NCBI GenBank assembly: GCA_014656175.1
Contig: BNBX01000004.1
Span: forward strand, 306,290-370,289
DNA from: Streptomyces werraensis
Lineage (GTDB): Bacteria > Actinomycetota > Actinomycetes > Streptomycetales > Streptomycetaceae
DNA: 64,000 nt
Direction of reading: 5' to 3'
Part shown: positions 18,215 through 28,243 of the stretch, one piece after another
How positions within the stretch are numbered: the first letter of the stretch is position 1
Layout: each line of letters starts with the position of its first letter
Program-made: the position numbers and the translations under genes
The notes under the pieces: model-generated
What the model was told of the DNA's origin: nothing
The model's input: only the letters and a program-made list of their open reading frames with translations
Databases searched by the model: none

Positions 18215-19578
18215 CCGTCGAGTCCGTACGCCCGAAGGACACCACCGCGACGGCGGAGCCGCCCGTGGCGGGCGGCGCGGTCCCGCTCCTCGGCCACGGC
18301 TGGCGCCTGGTGCGCGACCCGCTGGCCTTCCTGTCCCAGCTGCGCGACCACGGCGACGTGGTGCGCCTGAAGCTGGGCCCCAAGACCGTTTACGCCGTCA
18401 CCACCCCCGCGCTCACCGGAGCGGTGGCGCTCAGCCCGGACTACATCATCGCCGGGCCCCTGTGGGAGTCGCTGGAGAGCCTGCTCGGCAAGGAGGGCGT
18501 GGCCACCGCCAACGGCACGCTGCACCGCCGCCAGCGGCGCACCATCCAGCCGGCGTTCCGGCTCGACGCGATCCCCGCCTACGGCCCCGTCATGGCCGAG
18601 GAGGCCCGTGCGCTCGTGGAGCGCTGGCGGGCCGCGGCCGGGGTGCTGGACATCACGTACGAGTCGTTCCGCGTCGCCGTGCGGGTCGCCGCCCGCTGTC
18701 TGATGCGCGGCAGCTACATGGACGCCCGCGCCGATCGCATATGCGCCGACCTCACCACCCTGTTCGCGGGGATGTACCAGCGCATGGTGGTGCCGCTCGG
18801 ACCGCTCTACAAGGTTCCGCTTCCATCCAATCGGGAATTCAACCGCGCACTGGCCGATTTGCATGTCCTGGTCGACGAGATCGTCGCCGACCGACGGGCA
18901 GGCGGTCAAAAACCGAACGATTTGCTGACGGCTTTGCTGGAGGCGAAGGACGACAATGGCGACCCCATCGGGGAACAGGAGATCCACGATCAGGTCATCG
19001 CCATCCTGACCCCCGGCGCCGAAACCGTCGGATCCACGGTCATGTCGTTGCTCCTGGTTCTCACCGAGCACCCGGAACTCGGCGACAAGATCCGCGACGA
19101 GGTGGAATCCGTGGTCGGCGACCGCCCGGTCGCATTCGACGACGTGCGGAAGCTGACGTACACCGCGAATGTCGTCACGGAGACCCTGCGGCTGTATCCG
19201 GCCGTATGGATATTGACCCGCCGCGCGGTCGCCGACACGGAACTCGGCGGTTACCGCATTCCGAAGGGCGCGGACCTCATCTACAGCCCGTACGCGATCC
19301 AGCGCGACCGGCGGTCGTACGAGCGGAACGAGGACTTCGACCCGGACCGCTGGCTCCCGGAGCGGTCCAAGGACGTGCCCAAGTACGCGATGAGCCCGTT
19401 CAGCGTGGGCAACCGCAAGTGCCCCAGCGACCACTTCTCCATGGCGGAGCTCACGCTCATCACCGCCGTGGTCGCCCACGCGTACCGCTTCGAGCACGCG
19501 CCGGACTCCGACCCCCGGCCCCGCATCGGCATCACGCTGCGGCCTCGCCGGCTGATGCTGCGGGCGCTGCCCCGCTGA
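18211..19578 (+). CDS. Cytochrome P450 CYP170A, albaflavenone monooxygenase
   Basis: A 455-residue P450 that oxidises epi-isozizaene in two steps to albaflavenone. Visible elements are the I-helix PGAETVGST (268-276), ETLR at 324-327, and the heme ligand C404 in [12 protein letters not shown], where the usual Gly two residues after Cys is Ser. An Asp-rich DDNGD at 247-251 corresponds to the second, moonlighting terpene synthase motif reported for CYP170A1, which makes farnesenes. It overlaps the cyclase gene by 4 nt. No ferredoxin gene is adjacent, so redox partners must come from elsewhere. Confidence 0.95.
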   Translation: MTVESVRPKDTTATAEPPVAGGAVPLLGHGWRLVRDPLAFLSQLRDHGDVVRLKLGPKTVYAVTTPALTGAVALSPDYIIAGPLWESLESLLGKEGVATANGTLHRRQRRTIQPAFRLDAIPAYGPVMAEEARALVERWRAAAGVLDITYESFRVAVRVAARCLMRGSYMDARADRICADLTTLFAGMYQRMVVPLGPLYKVPLPSNREFNRALADLHVLVDEIVADRRAGGQKPNDLLTALLEAKDDNGDPIGEQEIHDQVIAILTPGAETVGSTVMSLLLVLTEHPELGDKIRDEVESVVGDRPVAFDDVRKLTYTANVVTETLRLYPAVWILTRRAVADTELGGYRIPKGADLIYSPYAIQRDRRSYERNEDFDPDRWLPERSKDVPKYAMSPFSVGNRKCPSDHFSMAELTLITAVVAHAYRFEHAPDSDPRPRIGITLRPRRLMLRALPR

Positions 19579-19600
19579 CGTCCCGCCGTCCGGCGTGCGG

Positions 19601-20563
19601 TCAGGCGGCCTCCGGACCCCTGAACGCGCGCCGGTAGGACTGCGGAGTGGTCCCGACCGCACGCACGAAGTGGTGGCGCAGCGCGGCCGCGTTGCCGAAA
19701 CCGGTGCGGCCCGCGATCGCGTCCACCGTCTCGTCCGTCTTCTCCAGCAGATGCTGGGCCAGCAGCACCCGCTGGCGCAGGATCCAGCGGTAGGGCGTGG
19801 TGCCGGTCTCCTGCTGGAAGCGGCGGGCGAAGGTGCGCGGCGACATGAGGGCGCGGGCGGCGAGCTGCTCGACGGTGACCTCCTCGTCGAGGTGCTGCTC
19901 CATCCACACCAGCACCCCGGCGACCGAGTCGCCCCCGGGCTCCGGCAGCGGACGCTCGATGTACTGGGCCTGTCCGCCGTCGCGGTGCGGCGGCACCACC
20001 ATCCGCCGGGCGATCCGGTTGGCCACCTCCGGGCCCTGCTCCTTGCGCACCAGATGCAGACAGGCGTCGATGCCCGCGGCGGTGCCCGCCGAGGTGATCA
20101 CCGGGTCCTCGTCGACGTAGAGCACGTCGGGCGCCGCCGTCAGATGGGGGTACCTGCGGCTCAGCTCCTCCGCGTGCTTCCAGTGCACGGCGGCGCGCCG
20201 GCCCTCCAGCAGCCCGGCGGCGGCCAGCACGAACACCCCCGTGCACACGCTCAGCACCCGCGCGCCCCGGTCGACGCCCCGGCACAGGGCGTCCAGCAGC
20301 TCGGGCGGGAACTCCCGCGTCACGTAGGAGGCGCCGGCCGGCACGGTGATCAGGTCCGCCGTCTCCAGGCGCTCCAGCCCGTGCTCGACGTGAAGCGAGA
20401 AGCCCGTACTGGAGCGCACCGTCGGTCCGTCCGCCGAGGCGACGGCGAAGTCGTAGACCGGCAACCCGTCGTCGCTGCGGTCGATGCCGAACACCTCGCA
20501 GACCACACCGAGTTCGAACGGATTCACGCCGTCGAGGAGGACGGCCGCCACATTCCGGAGCAT
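19601..20563 (-). CDS. nrdS: GATase-I/AraC-type regulator (NrdS-like)
   Basis: A 320-residue regulator: an N-terminal DJ-1/PfpI-like class I glutamine amidotransferase fold (about 1-185, with CTGVFVLAAAGLL around the nucleophile elbow) and a C-terminal AraC double HTH (about 215-315, ending VGTTPQSYRRAF). In S. coelicolor the gene downstream of nrdAB encodes such a protein and was named nrdS. Here it is on the same strand as nrdAB but 337 nt downstream, with a small opposite-strand gene between, so cotranscription is possible but not certain. The ATG at 20563 is chosen over a GTG at 20620. The ligand and targets are unknown. Confidence 0.85.
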   Translation of the reverse strand: MLRNVAAVLLDGVNPFELGVVCEVFGIDRSDDGLPVYDFAVASADGPTVRSSTGFSLHVEHGLERLETADLITVPAGASYVTREFPPELLDALCRGVDRGARVLSVCTGVFVLAAAGLLEGRRAAVHWKHAEELSRRYPHLTAAPDVLYVDEDPVITSAGTAAGIDACLHLVRKEQGPEVANRIARRMVVPPHRDGGQAQYIERPLPEPGGDSVAGVLVWMEQHLDEEVTVEQLAARALMSPRTFARRFQQETGTTPYRWILRQRVLLAQHLLEKTDETVDAIAGRTGFGNAAALRHHFVRAVGTTPQSYRRAFRGPEAA

Positions 20564-20656
20564 GACTCCAGTGTGCCTCGCCGTTGGCAGTAAATCGAGG
20601 GTGCACGGCAGTCCTGCCACTCCCGGTCAGGAGTGTCCGGCGCGACAGTGGTGTCC

Positions 20657-20878
20657 ATGAACACGACGCAGATGGAAGCACTGATCTCGATGGTGGCCGT
20701 TCTCGGCCTGTTCGTCCTCATGACCGCGCCCGCCGTGATCGGCATCCTGCGCGACCGCCGCATCGACCGGCAGCTCCGGCAGGCCGAGGTTGCCCCCGTC
20801 ACCGAGCCGCCCGACCGGCCGGCCGCGTCCCGCCCGGAGCACCGGGCCGCCCCGCGCCGCCACGCACGGGCGGCGTGA
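20657..20878 (+). CDS. Small single-pass membrane protein
   Basis: A 73-residue protein with one strong transmembrane segment (about 9-32: ISMVAVLGLFVLMTAPAVIG) and a basic, proline-rich cytoplasmic tail ending in HARAA. Codon use is consistent with a real Streptomyces gene. The ATG at 20657 lacks a clear ribosome-binding site. It is divergent from nrdS and convergent with nrdB. No family is recognised; the annotation rests on composition and the membrane segment. Confidence 0.55.
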   Translation: MNTTQMEALISMVAVLGLFVLMTAPAVIGILRDRRIDRQLRQAEVAPVTEPPDRPAASRPEHRAAPRRHARAA

Positions 20879-20899
20879 GACGGTCCCGGCGCCCGGGTC

Positions 20900-21916
20900 C
20901 TAGAAGTCCTCGTCCAGGTCGACCGTGCCCTCCACGGCGACCTGGTACGCGGACGGACGGCGCTCGAAGAAGTTGGTCAGCTCCTGCACGCCCTGCAGCT
21001 CCATGAAGGAGAACGGGTTCTCCGAGCCGTACACCGGCGCGAAGCCGAGGCGCAGCAGACGCTGGTCGGCTACGCACTCCAGGTACTGCCGCATCGACGC
21101 GGTGTTCATGCCGGGCAGCCCGTCGCCGCACAGGTCACGGGCGAACTGCAGCTCCGCCTCGACGGCCTCGCGCAGCATGTCGGTGACCTGCCGTCCGAGC
21201 TCCTCGTCGAACAGCTCCGGCTCCTCCTTGCGCACGGTGTCCACCACGTCGAAGGCGAAGCTCATGTGCATCGTCTCGTCGCGGAACACCCAGTTGGTGC
21301 CGGTCGCCAGGCCGTGCAGCAGACCCCGGCTGCGGAACCAGTAGACGTAGGCGAACGCGCCGTAGAAGAACAGGCCCTCGATGCAGGCCGCGAAGCAGAT
21401 CAGGTTCAGCAGGAAACGGCGCCGGTCGGCCTTCGACTCCAGCCGGTCGATCTCCTCCACCGAGTCCATCCACCGGAAGCAGAACTCGGCCTTCTCCCGG
21501 ATGGAGGGGATGTTCTCCACGGCCGCGAAGGCCGCTGCCCGGTCGTCCGGATCGGGCAGGTAGGTGTCCAGCAGGGTCAGGTAGAACTGGACGTGCACGG
21601 CCTCCTCGAACAGCTGCCGCGACAGGTACAGCCGCGCCTCGGGCGAGTTGATGTGCTTGTACAGCGTGAGCACCAGGTTGTTCGCCACGATCGAGTCGCC
21701 GGTGGCGAAGAACGCCACGAGCCGGCCGATCAGATGCTGCTCCTCGGGCGTCAGCTTCGCCAGGTCGGCGACGTCCGAGTGCAGGTCCACCTCCTCGACG
21801 TGCCAGGTGTTCTTGATCGCGTCCCGGTAGCGCTCGTAGAAGTCCGGGTAGCGCATGGGGCGCAGGGTCAGCTCGAAGCCGGGGTCGAGCAGGTTCTTGG
21901 TCGTGCTGGTGGTCAC
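20900..21916 (-). CDS. nrdB: Class Ia ribonucleotide reductase, beta subunit
   Basis: A 338-residue diiron subunit that supplies the radical for NDP reduction under aerobic conditions. Iron ligands can be placed as D74, E105, H108, E180, E214 and H217, and the radical tyrosine as Y112, four residues after H108, all with E. coli NrdB spacing. The GTG at 21916 overlaps the nrdA stop (GTGA), so the subunits are translationally coupled. The C-terminal tail (VDLDEDF) is the expected acidic docking peptide for NrdA. Confidence 0.96.
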   Translation of the reverse strand: MTTSTTKNLLDPGFELTLRPMRYPDFYERYRDAIKNTWHVEEVDLHSDVADLAKLTPEEQHLIGRLVAFFATGDSIVANNLVLTLYKHINSPEARLYLSRQLFEEAVHVQFYLTLLDTYLPDPDDRAAAFAAVENIPSIREKAEFCFRWMDSVEEIDRLESKADRRRFLLNLICFAACIEGLFFYGAFAYVYWFRSRGLLHGLATGTNWVFRDETMHMSFAFDVVDTVRKEEPELFDEELGRQVTDMLREAVEAELQFARDLCGDGLPGMNTASMRQYLECVADQRLLRLGFAPVYGSENPFSFMELQGVQELTNFFERRPSAYQVAVEGTVDLDEDF

Positions 21917-24270
21917 TGGCAGGCCTCGCAGGATTCGGGGTTCTCGAGGGAGCAGGCGACGGCCTCGGGATCGGCCGGCTGCTGGACGGGGACGGCGGCG
22001 CGGGCCGCCCGGGCGATCCGGGTCGCCGGGCGGGAGCGCAGGTAGTAGGTGGTCTTCAGCCCCTGCTTCCAGGCGTAGGCGTACATCGAGGAGAGCTTCC
22101 CGATGGTCGGCGTCTCCAGGAACAGGTTGAGCGACTGCCCCTGGTCCAGGAACGGGGTGCGGGCGGCGGCCATGTCGATCAGGCCGCGCTGCGGGATCTC
22201 CCACGCCGTGCGGTACAGCCGCCGTACGTCCTCGGGGATCCACGCGAAGTCCTGCACCGAGCCGCCCGCCTCCCGCAGCGCCTCACGGGTGCGGGCGTCC
22301 CACACGCCGAGCCGCTTGAGGTCCTCCACCAGATACGAGTTGACCTGGAGGAACTCCCCGGACAGCGTCTCGCGCTTGAACAGGTTGGACACCTGCGGCT
22401 CGATGCACTCGTACACACCGGCGATGGACGCGATGGTCGCGGTGGGCGCGATCGCCAGCAGCAGCGCGTTGCGCAGACCCGTCGCGGCGATCCGGGTCCG
22501 CAGCGCGTCCCAGCGCTCCGGCCAGGCGAGCTCGACGCCGTAGTGGTCGGGGTGCAGCACGCCCCGGGCGGTACGGGTCCTCTCCCAGGCGGGCAGCGGG
22601 CCGTGCCGCTCGGCCAGGCCGGCGGACGTCTCGTACGCGGTGAGCATGATGCGCTCGGCGATCCGGGTGGACAGCGCCTTCGCCTCGGGGGAGTCGAACG
22701 GCATCCGGAGCCGGAAGAACACGTCCTGCAGCCCCATCACGCCCAGACCCACCGGGCGCCAGCGGCTGTTGGACCGGGACGCCTCCTCGGTCGGGTAGAA
22801 GTTGATGTCGACCACGCGGTCCAGGAACGTCACGGCGGTGCGGACCGCCGCGTCCAGGCGCTCCCAGTCCATGCCGTCCGCTCCCGCGAAGGCCGCGAGG
22901 TTGACCGAGCCGAGGTTGCAGACCGCCGTCTCCCCGTCGTCGGTGACCTCCAGGATCTCCGTGCACAGGTTGGAGGAGTGGACGACGTGGCCCGGCTCGG
23001 CGGTCTGGTTGGCGGTGCGGTTGGCGGTGTCCTTGAAGGTCATCCAGCCGTTGCCGGTCTGGGCGAGGGTGCGCATCATCCGGCCGTACAGCTCGCGCGC
23101 CGGGAGCGTCCTGCGCGCCAGGCCCTTCGCCTCGGCGGCGCGGTAGGCCGCGTCGAACTCCTCGCCCCACAAATCGACCAGCTCGGGCACGTCCACCGGG
23201 GAGAACAGCGACCACTGCGCGTCGTCGGCGACCCGGCGCATGAACTCGTCCGGCACCCAGTGCGCCAGGTTCAGGTTGTGCGTACGGCGGGCGTCCTCAC
23301 CGGTGTTGTCGCGCAGTTCGAGGAACTCCTCGATGTCCGCGTGCCAGGTCTCCAGGTAGACCGCGGCCGCGCCCTTGCGCCGGCCGCCCTGGTTCACGGC
23401 GGCGACCGAGGCGTCCAGCGTCTTCAGGAACGGGACGATGCCGTTGGAGTGCCCGTTGGTGCCGCGGATCAGCGAGCCCCGGGAACGGATGCGGGAGAAC
23501 GACAGGCCGATGCCGCCGGCGTGCTTCGAGAGGCGGGCGACCTGGTGGTAGCGCTCGTAGAGGGAGTCCAGCTCGTCCTTGGGGGAGTCCAGCAGGTAGC
23601 AGGACGACATCTGCGGGTGGCGGGTGCCGGAGTTGAACAGCGTGGGGGAGGAGGGCAGGTAGTCCAGCCGGCTCATCAGCCCGTACAGCGCGGCGACCTC
23701 CTCCAGCGCCCGCTCGCTCTCGTCCTCGGCGAGCCCGCAGGCGACCCGCAGCAGGAAGTGCTGGGGCGTCTCGACCACCTTGCGGGTGACCGGGTGGCGC
23801 AGCAGGTAGCGGCTGTGCAGGGTGCGCAGCCCGAAGTAGCCGAACCGGTCGTCGGCGTCCGTGTCGATCAGCGCGTCGAGCCGGGCCGCGTGCAGCCGGA
23901 CGAACGCGGCGGTCCGGTCGCCGATCAGGCCCTCCCGGTGCCCTGCGGCCACCGAGCCGGTGAACGAGGTGACGCCCTGCGAGGCGGCCTCGGCACGGAT
24001 GCCGAGGGTGAGGAGCCGTGCGGCGAGCCGGGAGTAGGCGGGGTCCTCGGAGATCAGCCCGGCCGCCGCCTCGGTGGCCAGGTCCCGCAGCTCCGCCTCG
24101 TCGGCGGCGGCGGACCGGCCGCGCAGCGCGGCGGCGGCCACCCGGCCGGGGTCGGCGTCGGGCAGGTCGGCGGTCAGCTGGGTCAGGGTCCGCAGCAGCG
24201 CGGCCCCGGGGCCGTCGCTCTCCTCGGTCACGCGGGTCGCTGAAGCCGGATCGGCTGGCGCGATGGTCAC
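21913..24270 (-). CDS. nrdA: Class Ia ribonucleotide reductase, alpha subunit
   Basis: A 785-residue catalytic subunit of ribonucleotide reductase with an N-terminal ATP-cone-like region, the active-site segments NSGTRHPQMSSCYLL and SSNLCTEI, the finger-loop region, and the C-terminal redox pair C-E-A-C that shuttles electrons from thioredoxin. The GTG at 24270 is preceded by GAGGGAG at suitable spacing; an upstream in-frame ATG at 24324 would extend into the leader. A cobalamin riboswitch sits upstream, consistent with the known arrangement in which vitamin B12 silences this oxygen-dependent enzyme when the B12-dependent class II enzyme can work. Confidence 0.96.
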   Translation of the reverse strand: MTIAPADPASATRVTEESDGPGAALLRTLTQLTADLPDADPGRVAAAALRGRSAAADEAELRDLATEAAAGLISEDPAYSRLAARLLTLGIRAEAASQGVTSFTGSVAAGHREGLIGDRTAAFVRLHAARLDALIDTDADDRFGYFGLRTLHSRYLLRHPVTRKVVETPQHFLLRVACGLAEDESERALEEVAALYGLMSRLDYLPSSPTLFNSGTRHPQMSSCYLLDSPKDELDSLYERYHQVARLSKHAGGIGLSFSRIRSRGSLIRGTNGHSNGIVPFLKTLDASVAAVNQGGRRKGAAAVYLETWHADIEEFLELRDNTGEDARRTHNLNLAHWVPDEFMRRVADDAQWSLFSPVDVPELVDLWGEEFDAAYRAAEAKGLARRTLPARELYGRMMRTLAQTGNGWMTFKDTANRTANQTAEPGHVVHSSNLCTEILEVTDDGETAVCNLGSVNLAAFAGADGMDWERLDAAVRTAVTFLDRVVDINFYPTEEASRSNSRWRPVGLGVMGLQDVFFRLRMPFDSPEAKALSTRIAERIMLTAYETSAGLAERHGPLPAWERTRTARGVLHPDHYGVELAWPERWDALRTRIAATGLRNALLLAIAPTATIASIAGVYECIEPQVSNLFKRETLSGEFLQVNSYLVEDLKRLGVWDARTREALREAGGSVQDFAWIPEDVRRLYRTAWEIPQRGLIDMAAARTPFLDQGQSLNLFLETPTIGKLSSMYAYAWKQGLKTTYYLRSRPATRIARAARAAVPVQQPADPEAVACSLENPESCEACQ

Positions 24271-24397
24271 GTGGGGCTCTCCCTCGCTCGGCACGGGGGC
24301 CTCGAAGAGCGCAGGGGGCAGCACACGAACGCACGCGGCGTCGCGTCCACCGGCCCATTCCGCGAGGCCCGGACGTCAGGGCACCCGGACCGGAAGG

Positions 24398-24535
24398 GCC
24401 GGGCGCACTGTCGGCAGGTCCTCGGACTGACTCCCGTGCGCGCCCGTGGGCAGGCATGGGTACACCGTTGCGGGACAGTTCCGGATTCGCACCGGATTCC
24501 CCTGCGGCGACAGCGAGCATGAGCATACATCTTGT
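24398..24535 (-). promoter_or_regulatory. Cobalamin (AdoCbl) riboswitch upstream of nrdAB
   Basis: Read on the minus strand the leader contains the conserved core GGTGCGAATCCGGAACTG, CCCGCAACGGTG, and then the B12 box ending GGACCTGCC (24411-24430), followed by GACAGT closing the stem. It lies within the 379-nt gap between nrdA and the GNAT gene, about 130 nt before the nrdA start; the remainder of that gap shows GC-rich hairpins that could form the expression platform, and no other gene. Class Ia nrd regulation by such a riboswitch is established in S. coelicolor. Confidence 0.95.
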
Positions 24536-24649
24536 GCCGGGTGCCGCCGACGGACCCATATGTTGTGTCGCGGAGGAGTTAGGGTGGTGCCGCGCGGAAG
24601 AGCCGTGCCGCACCGGAGGCCGGGCGCCGGGTGGGAAGGGCCCCGGCTG

Positions 24650-25150
24650 TCAGAGCGTCAGCTCGTAGACGAGCAGCATGATGTCGTCCAGCTCCGGCAG
24701 CGGGTTCCAGTCCCGCGCGGGGTTGCGCGTGAAGCCCAGCCGCTCGTACACCCGGTGCGCGGAGTGCATCGTGCGCTGCGTGGACAGCACCATCCGCCTG
24801 CGGCCGAGTGCCCGCGCCCGGTCGGCACAGGCGCGCACCAGGGCCTCGCCGGCGCCCCGGCCGCGGTGGGCGGGGGAGACCGCCAGCATCCGTATCTCCG
24901 CCTCGCCGGGCTCCGCGAGGTCGGCCATGGGTCCGGGACCCGGCACGAAGGTGACCCCGCCCAGCAGCGCGCCGTCCGCCACGGCGACCAGCACCTCGGC
25001 GGCCGCCGCCCGCTTCGCCACGTCCCGCAGCTCGCCCAGGTAGGCGTCGGACTCCCCGAAGTCCAGCAGCCCGTCGCCGAGATAGGCCTGCGCGGTGATC
25101 TCACCGAGTTCCGCGTGCTCGCCGGCGGTCACCGGCCGGATGACGTCCAT
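24650..25150 (-). CDS. GNAT-family N-acetyltransferase
   Basis: A 166-residue GCN5-related acetyltransferase: motif A is visible as IRMLAVSPAHRGRGAGEALV (V-x-P-x-x-R-G-x-G) and the C-terminal motif as VYERLGFTRNPARDW. It transfers an acetyl group from acetyl-CoA to an unknown amine. The ATG at 25150 gives MDVIRPVTAGE, a typical start; a 16-residue longer version is less likely. Monocistronic; it lies between the nrdA leader and the symporter operon terminator. Confidence 0.85.
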   Translation of the reverse strand: MDVIRPVTAGEHAELGEITAQAYLGDGLLDFGESDAYLGELRDVAKRAAAAEVLVAVADGALLGGVTFVPGPGPMADLAEPGEAEIRMLAVSPAHRGRGAGEALVRACADRARALGRRRMVLSTQRTMHSAHRVYERLGFTRNPARDWNPLPELDDIMLLVYELTL

Positions 25151-25180
25151 GCGGGGAGTCTGCCGCACGCGGACGGCGAC

Positions 25181-25207
25181 GGGCCGCCGGTTTTCCACCG
25201 GCGGCCC
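25181..25207. terminator. Hairpin after the symporter gene
   Basis: A perfect 10-bp inverted repeat (25181-25190 with 25198-25207) around TTTTCCA, 22 nt beyond the symporter stop on the minus strand. Confidence 0.75.
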
Positions 25208-25228
25208 GCTGCCCTGTGATCGGCGGCG

Positions 25229-26857
25229 TCAGTGCGCGCTGCCCGCCGTGGCCGGCGGGAGCTCCACCTGCACGCCCGGGTCGCCGGCGTCCGCCGTGTA
25301 GTCCTGCGGCTTGGTCTCGTCCACGCCCTCCGGCGCCTTGACCGCCCGCATGACGAAGGTCAGGACGACCGTGACCAGCACGTTGATCACGAAGGCGGTG
25401 AGACCGATGTAGCCGATCTCCCCGATGCCCGGGATCTCCTTGGCGGAGCCGCCGAAGTGCTTCTGCGTCGGCGACGCCACCCCGTACGCGGCGACCGTGC
25501 CGTAGATCATGCCGACCGCCCAGCCGCCGATCAGCGCCCAGCGGTGGAACCAGCGGGTGAACAGGCCGCCCACCAGCGCCGGGAAGGTCTGCAGGATCCA
25601 GATGCCGCCCAGCAGCTGGAAGTTGATCGCGACCGTCTTGTCCATGGTCAGGACGAAGACCAGCGCGCCCACCTTCACCAGCAGGGACACGACTTTGGAG
25701 ACCGCGGTCTCCTGCTTGGGCGTCGCGTCCGGCTTGATGAAGTCCTTGTAGATGTTGCGGGTGAACAGGTTCGCCGCCGCGATCGACATGATCGCCGCCG
25801 GCACCAGCGCACCGATGCCGATCGCCGCGAAGGCCACACCGGCGAACCAGTCCGGGAACATGTTCTCGAACAGCTGCGGGATGGCCAGCTGGCCGTTCTG
25901 CACCTTCACCCCGGCCGCGATCGCCATGAACCCGAGCAGTGCCAGCAGGCCCAGCATCAGCGAGTACAGCGGCAGGATCGTGGTGTTGCGGCGGATCACC
26001 TCACGGCTGCGCGAGGACAGCGTCGCGGTGATCGAGTGCGGGTACATGAACAGCGCGAGCGCCGAGCCCAGCGCCAGCGTGGCGTACGTCCACTGGCCCG
26101 CCTCGCCCGGCACCAGGGCGCCGCGCGGGGCGCCCGTGGCCGGGTTGGTCTCGCTGTACGCCTCCTGCGCGGAGGCGAAGATCTCGTCGAACCCGCCCAG
26201 CTTGATCGGGATGTAGATGATCGCCACCGCGATGACGAGGTAGATCAGGGTGTCCTTGACGAACGCGATCAGGGCGGGGGCCCGCAGACCCGACGAGTAG
26301 GTGTACGCGGCCAGCACACCGAAGGCGATCAGCAGCGGCAGGTCCTTGATGAACCAGTTGGTGTTCTCGCCGCCGCCGACGCCCATCACGTCCAGCACGG
26401 CCTGGATGCCGACCAGCTGCAGCGCGATGTACGGCATCGTCGCCAGGATGCCGGTGACCGCGACAGCCAGCGACAGCCCCTTCGAGCCGAACCGCCCGCG
26501 CACGAAGTCGGAGGTCGTCACATAGCCGTGCTTGTGCGACACCGACCACAGCCGGGGCAGGAAGGTGAAGATCAGCGGATACACGAGGATCGTGTACGGC
26601 ACCGCGAAGAAGCCGGCCGCGCCCGCCGCGTAGATGGCCGCCGGGACGGCCACGAAGGTGTACGCGGTGTACAGGTCGCCGCCGAGCAGGAACCAGGTCA
26701 CCCAGGTGCCGAACGAGCGCCCGCCCAGGCCCCATTCGTCGAGGGTGTGCTCGTTCGCGGCCTTCCGCCAGCGCGCGGCCAGGAAGCCCATCACGGTGAC
26801 GAGCAGGAAGAAGAAGATGAAGACGGCGAGTGCCACGCCGTTCACGCCGTCGTTCAC
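25229..26857 (-). CDS. mctP: Sodium:solute symporter, monocarboxylate (MctP-like)
   Basis: A 542-residue SSS-family permease with about 13 transmembrane helices. The N-terminal helix is followed by the characteristic EWGLGGRSFGTWVTWFLLGG, and the sodium-site region includes SSGLRAPALIAFVKD. Overall layout resembles MctP monocarboxylate permeases (lactate, pyruvate, alanine); the exact solute is inferred. GTG at 26857 overlaps the stop of the upstream DUF3311 gene (GTGA), the usual actinobacterial pairing in which the small protein appears to be an accessory membrane subunit. Confidence 0.88.
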   Translation of the reverse strand: MNDGVNGVALAVFIFFFLLVTVMGFLAARWRKAANEHTLDEWGLGGRSFGTWVTWFLLGGDLYTAYTFVAVPAAIYAAGAAGFFAVPYTILVYPLIFTFLPRLWSVSHKHGYVTTSDFVRGRFGSKGLSLAVAVTGILATMPYIALQLVGIQAVLDVMGVGGGENTNWFIKDLPLLIAFGVLAAYTYSSGLRAPALIAFVKDTLIYLVIAVAIIYIPIKLGGFDEIFASAQEAYSETNPATGAPRGALVPGEAGQWTYATLALGSALALFMYPHSITATLSSRSREVIRRNTTILPLYSLMLGLLALLGFMAIAAGVKVQNGQLAIPQLFENMFPDWFAGVAFAAIGIGALVPAAIMSIAAANLFTRNIYKDFIKPDATPKQETAVSKVVSLLVKVGALVFVLTMDKTVAINFQLLGGIWILQTFPALVGGLFTRWFHRWALIGGWAVGMIYGTVAAYGVASPTQKHFGGSAKEIPGIGEIGYIGLTAFVINVLVTVVLTFVMRAVKAPEGVDETKPQDYTADAGDPGVQVELPPATAGSAH

Positions 26858-27120
26858 TGCTCCGCACCGCCCTTCGTGGCCGTGCGGGCGCGCTGGTCAC
26901 GCTGCCAGAGCTTGTACGCGACCATCGTCAGCGCGGTCGAGATCAGCACCCACAGCATCTGGTACCAGTAGAAGAACGGGATGCCGATGAACACCGGGTC
27001 GGTCTTGGCGTAGGACCCGACCCACAGCATGGCGACGAATGGTGCGAGCAGACAGAGGCCGATGACGACGCGCACGGGCGTCACCACCGGCCCTGGTGTT
27101 GTTTGCGGGGTTTGCGACAT
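26854..27120 (-). CDS. DUF3311 small membrane protein
   Basis: An 88-residue protein with two transmembrane segments (about 15-36 and 44-68: IPFFYWYQMLWVLISTALTMV) and a basic C-terminus. It belongs to the DUF3311 family, which almost always precedes an MctP-type symporter gene, and here overlaps it by 4 nt. A structural or assembly role for the symporter is inferred. GGGAG lies 8 nt before the ATG at 27120. Confidence 0.87.
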   Translation of the reverse strand: MSQTPQTTPGPVVTPVRVVIGLCLLAPFVAMLWVGSYAKTDPVFIGIPFFYWYQMLWVLISTALTMVAYKLWQRDQRARTATKGGAEQ

Positions 27121-27322
27121 CAGACGGCTCCCGTTCCTCACTGATCGCCGACGTTGGCTCGCGGCAATGTAGGTGAGGATCCGGGGCGGTCGTAACCCCC
27201 TGTAGGAGGGGCGGTATGCAGCAGCAGCGCAACCGCAAGGCAACAGCAACGAAAATCCTGTCAACCACCCGGTCTGTCGGAATCCGCGGTGCCGCGGCCG
27301 GCCCTCCGGCGGAGTGCGGGTC

Positions 27323-28243
<921 letters not shown>

